From Streptomyces sp. BK340 (GTDB lineage Bacteria > Actinomycetota > Actinomycetes > Streptomycetales > Streptomycetaceae): DNA of 64,000 nucleotides. The translations under genes and the position numbers were made by a program. Positions 58,370 to 64,000 of this stretch are shown in pieces; the stretch's first letter is position 1, and each line of letters opens with the position of its first letter. The stretch covers positions 62,001 through 126,000 of the forward strand of contig NZ_VISR01000028.1 of NCBI RefSeq assembly GCF_007827595.1, read 5' to 3'. Below the pieces are notes generated by a model that ran no database searches, was not told the DNA's origin, and was given only the letters and a program-made list of their open reading frames with translations.

Positions 58370-58867
58370 ATGCGCTACCACTCGCCCTTCGACCGGCCCG
58401 AACCGCGCCTCGTGCACGCCGGTGAACACCCTCTCTGGGACGAGGCCCTGGCGGCGGTCAACCGCGACCTGGCGGTGACGCTGCCGGAGCAACGGCCCCT
58501 GTGCCTCTTCGCCATACCCTGGGAGGAGGGTGAACCGGACCAGGTCTACGTCGCCCTCGCCAACGGCGAGTGGCACGGGAACCCCCTGTGGGCCGACCCG
58601 CGAACCGCCGCCGACGTCCTGGTGTCCGTGGCCGAGGCCGCGCAGGAGACGGTCTCGGAACTCCTGTGGCAGGCGTGGCCGGTCTGCTCCGTGCACGACC
58701 TGGGGATGCACGTACGCGAGGTGTCCGGCCGGCCCTCGTGGTGGTGCGCCGGTACGACGGACCCGCAGGACCCGCCGCACATCCGTGCGGCCGTGGGCGA
58801 GTTGGACACGCTCCGGCGCCCGCACCGGCCGAACCGGAAGCGCCGCGGGAACAGCGGTCGGGGCTGA
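58370..58867 (+). CDS. conserved protein of unknown function
   Basis: A 165-residue cytoplasmic protein. The middle is well structured: CLFAIPWEEGEPDQVYVALANGEWHGNPLW, then ADVLVSVAEAAQETVSELLWQAWPVCSVHDLGMH and WWCAGT. It ends in a basic RPHRPNRKRRG tail. I do not recognise a named domain; the pattern looks like a compact alpha/beta protein widespread in Streptomyces. The ribosome-binding site (GAGAGG) is a little distant from ATG 58370. Confidence 0.75.
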   Translation: MRYHSPFDRPEPRLVHAGEHPLWDEALAAVNRDLAVTLPEQRPLCLFAIPWEEGEPDQVYVALANGEWHGNPLWADPRTAADVLVSVAEAAQETVSELLWQAWPVCSVHDLGMHVREVSGRPSWWCAGTTDPQDPPHIRAAVGELDTLRRPHRPNRKRRGNSGRG

Positions 58868-58903
58868 CCGGGGGGCGGCCGGGGCCAGGCTCCCCGGGCG
58901 TGC

Positions 58904-58909
58904 CATGAT
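58904..58909 (+). promoter_or_regulatory. possible -10 box of the DUF2625 gene
   Basis: CATGAT followed by six bases and ATG 58916; the weakest of the leaderless candidates. Confidence 0.25.
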
Positions 58910-58915
58910 CCCCGG

Positions 58916-59641
58916 ATGCGCGAGATCGACGAACTGGCCCAGGTGGACGACCCGGCCTGGCCGGAGCTCCAGGAACAGCTCGCGGCCAGTGCCGTGCCGG
59001 TCCGTGTGCTGCCGGGCGACCCCGGCGAAGGCCGCCGGTGCCTGCTGCAGATGCAGGTCACCGCGCGCTCCACGCTCGGCGCGCTCGCGTTGAACTGCGG
59101 TGGGCTCGTCCTGGACGACGGGTGGCTGCGGGTGTACGGCGGCGGCTCGTCGGCGACGGGCGGTCTGCCCGGTCTGGGCCGGGTCAACGGCTTCCCGCAG
59201 GAATTCGATCCCGCCTGGCGCCCCGCCTCGGGTCTGGTCGTCGGGCACGACGTGCTCGGCGGGGTGTTCGCGCTCAACGGCCACGACCCCGCCGGAGCGG
59301 GCCGCCCGGGCGATCCCGGCCAGATGACGTACTTCGCTCCCGACACCCTGGAGTGGGAGGCCCTGGACATGGGCCACTCCACCTGGGTGTGGTGGCTCCT
59401 GTCCGGTCGGCTGGAGACGTTCTACGAGGGGTTGCGCCCGCCGGGCTGGCGCGAGGAGGCCGCCGCCCTGGACCTCTCGCAGGGCATCACCGTCTACCCG
59501 TTCCTGTGGTCCGAGGAGGCGCAGGACGACCTCGCGGCCACGACCCGGCGGGCCGTGGCGATGCGCGAAGTCCTGGGGGTGGCGGCGGACTTCGCCCGGC
59601 AGCTGGGCCCGGCCGATCCGGGCTTCCTCGGCGAGGTCTGA
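58916..59641 (+). CDS. DUF2625 family protein
   Basis: The protein has 241 residues. The family core is visible as LGALALNCGGLVLDDGWLRVYGGGS near 46-70, GRVNGFPQEFDP, VGHDVLGGVFALNG near 108-121 and FYEGLRPPGW near 174-183. DUF2625 proteins are soluble and of unknown function, related in pattern to SMI1/KNR4-type immunity proteins; that link is tentative. No toxin gene is adjacent. Start ATG 58916 lacks a ribosome-binding site. Confidence 0.88.
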   Translation: MREIDELAQVDDPAWPELQEQLAASAVPVRVLPGDPGEGRRCLLQMQVTARSTLGALALNCGGLVLDDGWLRVYGGGSSATGGLPGLGRVNGFPQEFDPAWRPASGLVVGHDVLGGVFALNGHDPAGAGRPGDPGQMTYFAPDTLEWEALDMGHSTWVWWLLSGRLETFYEGLRPPGWREEAAALDLSQGITVYPFLWSEEAQDDLAATTRRAVAMREVLGVAADFARQLGPADPGFLGEV

Positions 59642-59660
59642 GACACCGCCACCCGACCGC

Positions 59661-59870
59661 TCACCCCGGCCGGCGCAGGGCGCGCATCGACACCGCGTAC
59701 ACCCCGGAAGCCATCAGAAGCCCCACGGGCAGGGCGAGGTCGATTCCGCCCAGGGCGGCGGCCACCGGCTCGCTGTACACGGTGTCGGCGCACGCGGCGG
59801 AGGCGGCGACGCCCGCCGCGAGGGCCGGCGCGCCGGACCGGTTGACCCCGCCGGTGTACCAGAAGGGGCT
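59661..59870 (-). pseudogene. C-terminal remnant of an NCS1 cytosine/purine permease
   Basis: The minus-strand frame ending at TCA 59661-59663 encodes WYTGGVNRSGAPALAAGVAA, ADTVYSEPVAAALGGIDLALP and a last membrane segment ending RALRRPG, which matches the C-terminus of nucleobase:cation symporter-1 permeases. Everything N-terminal is missing: the frame runs into DNA that codes on the other strand for an amidohydrolase. Confidence 0.6.
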
Positions 59871-60267
59871 GCTGGTCGAGGCCGTCGTACCCCGGCCCAC
59901 CGGGGCCGAGGTACGGGCCCGCACCGCGGAGGTCCTGAACGCCATGGCGGCGGCGGGCCTCACCGGCGGCCACGCCATGGACGCCAACGGGGAGAGCCTG
60001 TCCGTGTACGCCGCTCTGGAGGCCGAGGGCGCCCTGCCTCCGCACGGGCCCGGCCAGGCCCTCACCGCGCTGCAGGGCATCACCGTCAACGCGGCCTGGG
60101 CCGCCGGGGAGGAGCACCTCGCCGGCCGGCTCGCCGTCGGCCGGCGCGCCGACCTGACGGTGCCGGCCGAGAACCCGCTGGAGGTCCCCGACACCGAGCC
60201 GGCCCGTCTGCCGGTCGTCCGCACGGTGCTGGCCGGCCGGCCCACGCACCGGGCCGCCGGCCTGTAG
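59850..60267 (+). pseudogene. twice-truncated YtcJ-type amidohydrolase
   Basis: The plus frame reads GLLVEAVVPRPTGAEVRART, LTGGHAMDANGES and then, without the central catalytic barrel, ALTALQGITVNAAWAAGEE and VGRRADLTVPAENPLEV to the stop. These are the inner N-terminal and C-terminal parts of exo-acting amidohydrolases (YtcJ). The first metal-binding region and about 250-300 central residues are absent, so it is non-functional. Confidence 0.6.
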
Positions 60268-60291
60268 CCGACGGCCGGGGTGCCCTTCGGG

Positions 60292-62262
60292 TCAGCGCTG
60301 GGGAACGGGCGCCGCCTGTCCGGGCGGGCCCGCCGCCGCGGACGCCGACTTGATCACGTCGACGTCACTCGCCCGGACATAGGCGAGCCGGTGGCCGATC
60401 TGGATCTCGTAGTACTCCTCCTGGCCCTGCACCACGGGGGACGGGGAGTCGTCGGAGGAAGGTTTCTGCAGGTAGGAACCGAGGACGCGGGACTGCGTCA
60501 CGTACCGCTGGCCCGCACGGATGGTGTATGGGAGCGGCGACTCCTCGGGCTGTTCGTCCGTCCCCTCCGGATAGGCGTCCTCCTCCGGCAGGGCGCGGCC
60601 GAACACCTCGACCTCCCTCAGACCCTCCTTCGGGGTCACCATCCGGCCGCGCGCACCGACCGCCGTCGGGTGACTCTTCGGGTTCCTGAACCAGGCCTTG
60701 TGCCCCTGGAACCAGATCGCCGTCCAGTCGCCGCTGCGGCCGGCGACCGCGAAGGTCTGGCCCGCGGAGACCCGCGACCCCAGGTCGTTCACGTCCACGG
60801 TGGAGTCCGCGCCGTCGGGGTGCCGGCCCGGGTCCTGGATCAGCGGAGCGTTGTCGTACGGGTCGGTCCGCAGGCGCACCGCGCTGGAGCCGTGCGGCGC
60901 GCACTTCACACCGCTCTTGGTGCAGCCGGTGAACAGCGGGTTGTGCGTGGGGTAGTCCGGCAGGATCATCACGACGTCGCTGTCCGGCCCGGCCGTCGCC
61001 TTCAGCGGCGCGCCGAGCAGGTCGAAGTAGTGCCGCCAGTCCCAGAAGGGGCCCGGGTCGTCGTGCATGTCAGGGATGGAGTCCTCGGTCGGCGCCGGCA
61101 CGTTGTCATGGCCGAAGATGTGCTGCCGGTCGAGCGGAACCCCGTACTTCTTCGCCAGGTACTTCACCAGGCGGGCCGAGGACCGGTACATCGTCTCCGT
61201 GTACCAGGCATCGGGATGCCGCAGGAATCCCTCGTGCTCGATCCCGATCGAGCGGGCGTTCACGAACTGGCTGCCCGAGTGCCAGGCCGCGTCCTTGATC
61301 TTGATGTGCTGGGTGATGTGGCCGTCCCGGGAGCGGATGGAGTAGTGCCACGACGCCTCCTCCGGATCCTGGATCGTCTGCAGCATCGACGCCAGCGGCG
61401 CCTCGGTGTCGTGGATGACGATGTAGTCGATCCGCTGGTCCTTGGGCCGGTCGGCCAGCTGGTGGTTGCCGTACTCGTCGTCGTCGATCCGGACGTACGG
61501 CGCGCTGAGCCAGGAGCAGGCCAGCTCCGGCGGGCAGTCGACCTCCTTGGGGTGCGGCGCGCCGGTGGTGGCGGGGCGGTGCGGTCGGACACGGGGGCTC
61601 GCCGCGAGGGTGACCCGCTGGCCCACGTCGGTGATGCGGTGCGCGCCCCGGCGGATCACGTCGAAGACGTCGTCCGCAAAGGTCTCCGCCGAGGCCCGGT
61701 CGGCGGCCCCCGGGAAGGTGGACACGGTCTCCCACCAGTCCGCGGGATTGGGGCTGAGCGGCTTGCCGAGCTGTCGCTGGGTGGCCGCGAGGAGCGCCGC
61801 CCCGCCGCGTACGTTGGCCGCGTCGTCCGTCCGCAGCTCCTCGGCCGGAAGCCCGGTCAGGCGTGCGGCCCGGCGCAGGTCCGCCGCGGGGGCCTGCGTG
61901 CGCGAGGAGGACGATCCCGCCGTCCCCGCGCGCTGCCGTGCCTTCTTGGGCTGCGCTGTCTGCGGGGGCTGGGGCGCGTCCACCAGGTGCATCGGACCGT
62001 AGCCGCCGACGACGCTCGGCGCGCCCTGGTGCGAGTCCCACCTCGACTGCAGGTAGGAGACGCCCATGAGCACGCTCCGGGGGACGTGGTACTCGTTCGC
62101 GGCGGCCTTGTAGTCGTCCTGCAGACGTTGGTCGGACGGAGCCACATCCCCTGAGCGGTCGATCAGTAACGGCACCAGCAGCGCCGCCGAAGCGGTCACG
62201 CAGATGATCCGCCGGTGCCCGCGTACGGCACTGGAGACGCGGGGGGCGACGCGTTTTTTCAT
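60292..62262 (-). CDS. secreted N-acetylmuramoyl-L-alanine amidase
   Basis: The protein has 656 residues. Basic N-terminus and signal or anchor to about residue 36; an N-terminal helical domain at about 42-190 (VPRSVLMGVSYLQSRWDSH), resembling lysozyme/transglycosylase helices; then an Amidase_2 domain at about 275-420 with zinc residues in IVIHDTEA, SIGIEHEG and DPGPFWDW. The last 220 residues contain SH3-like repeats (SAGQTFAVAGRSGDWTAIWFQGHKAWF). It cleaves between muramic acid and L-alanine. GGAGG precedes ATG 62262. Confidence 0.92.
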   Translation of the reverse strand: MKKRVAPRVSSAVRGHRRIICVTASAALLVPLLIDRSGDVAPSDQRLQDDYKAAANEYHVPRSVLMGVSYLQSRWDSHQGAPSVVGGYGPMHLVDAPQPPQTAQPKKARQRAGTAGSSSSRTQAPAADLRRAARLTGLPAEELRTDDAANVRGGAALLAATQRQLGKPLSPNPADWWETVSTFPGAADRASAETFADDVFDVIRRGAHRITDVGQRVTLAASPRVRPHRPATTGAPHPKEVDCPPELACSWLSAPYVRIDDDEYGNHQLADRPKDQRIDYIVIHDTEAPLASMLQTIQDPEEASWHYSIRSRDGHITQHIKIKDAAWHSGSQFVNARSIGIEHEGFLRHPDAWYTETMYRSSARLVKYLAKKYGVPLDRQHIFGHDNVPAPTEDSIPDMHDDPGPFWDWRHYFDLLGAPLKATAGPDSDVVMILPDYPTHNPLFTGCTKSGVKCAPHGSSAVRLRTDPYDNAPLIQDPGRHPDGADSTVDVNDLGSRVSAGQTFAVAGRSGDWTAIWFQGHKAWFRNPKSHPTAVGARGRMVTPKEGLREVEVFGRALPEEDAYPEGTDEQPEESPLPYTIRAGQRYVTQSRVLGSYLQKPSSDDSPSPVVQGQEEYYEIQIGHRLAYVRASDVDVIKSASAAAGPPGQAAPVPQR

Positions 62263-62325
62263 GAAGGTGCCTCCGACGAGGTTCAGCGTGGTGGCCAGGA
62301 CAGATGCGACCAGGGCACAGTGGAC

Positions 62326-62352
62326 TGCCCTTCAGGGCAAAGGGGGTTGCCC
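62326..62352 (-). promoter_or_regulatory. overlapping inverted repeats upstream of the amidase gene
   Basis: TGCCCT-TC-AGGGCA (62326-62339) and GGGCAA-N6-TTGCCC (62335-62352) share a half-site, giving three evenly placed copies of the TTGCCCT-like element 64-90 bp upstream of the amidase start. Confidence 0.4.
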
Positions 62353-62477
62353 TTCGCGTCACCCCTTGTACGTTTCCGTGCCTCGCGCGCCGCGTCGCGC
62401 CGAGCGTCACCGGCGTGGACCAGCCGTCGGGCACAGGCCACCCGGTCGGCGGCACCCTGCCCGCCCCTGCGGAGGGC

Positions 62478-64000
62478 TCAGTCCTCGACCGGGTCCGCCT
62501 GCCAGTCGGGGTGTCCCGGCATGGGCGGCGTGTGCGGCCCGTACAGCCAAGGCGTCAGAAAGGGCGTCAGATCCTCGCCGGCCACGCGGGACGCGAGCCC
62601 GACGAAGTCCGCGGTACCGGCGGCCCGGCCCCGGTACGTCGTCACCCAGGAGCGTTCGATCCGGTCGAACGTGTCCTCGCCCACCTTCTCCCGCAGCGCG
62701 TAGAGCACCAGCGCCGAGCCGTCGTAGCGCATCTGGCGGAACAGGGTGGAAGCGGTGGGCTCGGCCGGTGCGCCGTCGTCGTGCCGCCACCGGTCGTGCT
62801 GTTCGTAGGCGGCACGCATCATGCCCTCCAGATCGATGCCGCCGTGCGTGTCGGAGTAGAGCAGCTCGTAGAAACGGGCGTGTCCCTCACTCAGCCACAG
62901 GTCGGACCACCGCCTGATCGCGACGCTGTCGCCGGTCCAGTGGTGGGCGAGCTCGTGCACGAGGTTGCGCTCGGCGCCGACCTGATCCCCCGACAGATCG
63001 GCACTCGGAACGACGGACAGCGACTGGGTCTCCAGGGCCACCGGCAGGTCGGTGTCCCCGACCAGCACGCCGTAGCGGCGGAAGGGGTAGGGGCCGAGCC
63101 GCTGTTCCAGCCAGGCCAGGTGCTCAGGGGTCAGGGACCGGTACGCCTCGGTGTCCGTGACCAGGTCCTCGGGGACCACGTCCCGGACGGGCAGTCCGCG
63201 CGGACCCGTGCCGTCCACGACGGAGAACCTCCCGATGGCCAGCTGGACCAGCTGGGCCGCGACCGGTTCCTCGGAGTCATAGGTCCACCGGGTGCGTCCG
63301 TCGGGTTGCCGCACGTGCCCGACGAGCCGGCCGTTGGCCACCGCGGTCAGCCCCGGCGGGGTGGTGATCCGGAAGGTGAACGGGGCCCGCACGCTGGGGT
63401 GGTCGTCGGCCGGGAAGACCATCCTGGCGCCGTCGGGCTGGAGCGACAGCAGGGTGCCGTCGGCCGTGGGTACCCAGCCGTAGTCCTGGATCGCGTCGTC
63501 GCGGTGGCGTCGCTGCGTCGGATCGGCCGTGTAGGCGACCCGGACGGTGAACGCACCTCCGCGGGCGATCGGCTTCGCCGGGGTGACGACCAGTTCGTCG
63601 CCGTCGCGCACGGCCTTCGCCGGTGTGCCGTCGACGGTGACCGCGTGGAGTGCGTTGCCCGCGAAGTCGAGGTCGAAGCGGGACAGGGCCTGCGTGGCGG
63701 TGGCCCGGACGGTGGTGGTCGCGGCGAAGGGCGTGCGGGGTGCGCGCCAGTCGAAGTCGAGGGTGTAGCGGCGGACCGTGTAGCCGCCGTTGCCGTCGAG
63801 GGGCGCGAGCGGGTCGCCGAGTCCGCGGGCACCGGGGGAGGGGACTTCGCCCCCCGCGCCGGGGGATGCGCCGGGGGCGGGGCGTCCGGCGCGGTCCGGT
63901 GCGCGGTGCTCCCCGTTGAGGAGGACGACGGTGAGGACGGCGGCACCCGCGATGCCGACGGCACCGGCCACGGCGAGGGCCGCACGGTGGGTACGGAGGC
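62478..64000 (-). CDS. M1-family metallopeptidase (N-terminus off window)
   Basis: About 507 residues are visible; the frame continues through the right edge, so the start lies outside (a GTG at 63971 is inside the hydrophobic anchor). A single N-terminal membrane or signal segment (GIAGAAVLTVVLLNG) and a Gly/Pro-rich linker precede the M1 domain: beta-rich N-domain, ALETQSL in place of GAMEN, zinc site HELAHH near residue 325 and WLSEGHARF 19 residues later. It is a secreted or anchored aminopeptidase lacking the large C-terminal domain of PepN. Confidence 0.9.
   Translation of the reverse strand, partial: LRTHRAALAVAGAVGIAGAAVLTVVLLNGEHRAPDRAGRPAPGASPGAGGEVPSPGARGLGDPLAPLDGNGGYTVRRYTLDFDWRAPRTPFAATTTVRATATQALSRFDLDFAGNALHAVTVDGTPAKAVRDGDELVVTPAKPIARGGAFTVRVAYTADPTQRRHRDDAIQDYGWVPTADGTLLSLQPDGARMVFPADDHPSVRAPFTFRITTPPGLTAVANGRLVGHVRQPDGRTRWTYDSEEPVAAQLVQLAIGRFSVVDGTGPRGLPVRDVVPEDLVTDTEAYRSLTPEHLAWLEQRLGPYPFRRYGVLVGDTDLPVALETQSLSVVPSADLSGDQVGAERNLVHELAHHWTGDSVAIRRWSDLWLSEGHARFYELLYSDTHGGIDLEGMMRAAYEQHDRWRHDDGAPAEPTASTLFRQMRYDGSALVLYALREKVGEDTFDRIERSWVTTYRGRAAGTADFVGLASRVAGEDLTPFLTPWLYGPHTPPMPGHPDWQADPVED

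Overview
The window is chromosomal DNA from a Streptomyces. It has very high GC with strongly GC-biased third codon positions, frequent GTG and TTG starts, Tat and Sec signal peptides, mycothiol-type enzymes and DUF397/XRE-DUF5753 regulator sets. The gene order (biotin genes, urease operon, rppA-cyp158A2-cupin, LigB ligase) matches, from memory, the SCO12xx region of Streptomyces coelicolor. No rRNA, tRNA, insertion sequence, prophage or CRISPR array was seen. Most of the long open frames antisense to these genes are artefacts of the base composition.

Left part (1-11.2 kb): a methyltransferase cut by the window edge, a decayed hydrolase tail, and the biotin genes bioB-bioA-bioD divergent from bioF. 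Next come a DUF397/XRE/ATPase developmental-type set, a LysR regulator with a divergent LysE-type exporter, and a secreted NlpC/P60 hydrolase behind a cyclic-di-AMP (ydaO-yuaA) riboswitch. A two-gene operon with a catalytically degenerate ClpP then shares its control region with an orphan YefM/Phd antitoxin.

Middle (11.2-35.9 kb): the urease operon ureA-B-C-F-G-D behind a GlnR-like box, a secreted tripeptidyl aminopeptidase, an SDR protein, PlsC, a DHA2 exporter and a secreted beta-helix protein. An oxidative-enzyme island follows (amidohydrolase plus FAD hydroxylase, divergent P450, CMD-like protein). Then come a nonapeptide-repeat/RDD membrane pair, a modular GH18 chitinase under a DasR-like operator, decayed DUF6153/DUF305 copper-associated genes, an arginine-catabolic pair (DDAH-like hydrolase, rocD) next to an Lrp regulator, a 55-residue membrane protein and CtaG.

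Right part (35.9-64 kb): PfkA, the MurT-GatD lipid II amidotransferase and peptide deformylase; a TetR/acyl-CoA dehydrogenase divergon; the tetrahydroxynaphthalene operon (rppA, CYP158A-type P450, cupin) with a TenA-like protein; and DUF6213 and semialdehyde dehydrogenase. After these are an overlapping LigB ligase-Nudix pair, a thioredoxin-reductase-like enzyme divergent from an XRE-cupin regulator, and an operon of quinone oxidoreductase plus two unlike acyl-CoA dehydrogenases. The end holds several secreted or small conserved proteins, a deletion scar joining remnants of a cytosine permease and a YtcJ-type amidohydrolase, a secreted N-acetylmuramoyl-alanine amidase, and an M1 metallopeptidase running off the right edge.

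A recurring theme is promoter architecture: about ten genes carry a TANNNT-like -10 box ending 6 or 7 bases before the start codon, which predicts leaderless mRNAs. The most interesting items are the pseudo-ClpP/orphan-antitoxin divergon, the possible arginine dihydrolase-RocD route, the oxidative island at 22.9-27.7 kb, the nonapeptide-repeat protein and the gene-fusion scar at 59.7-60.3 kb.
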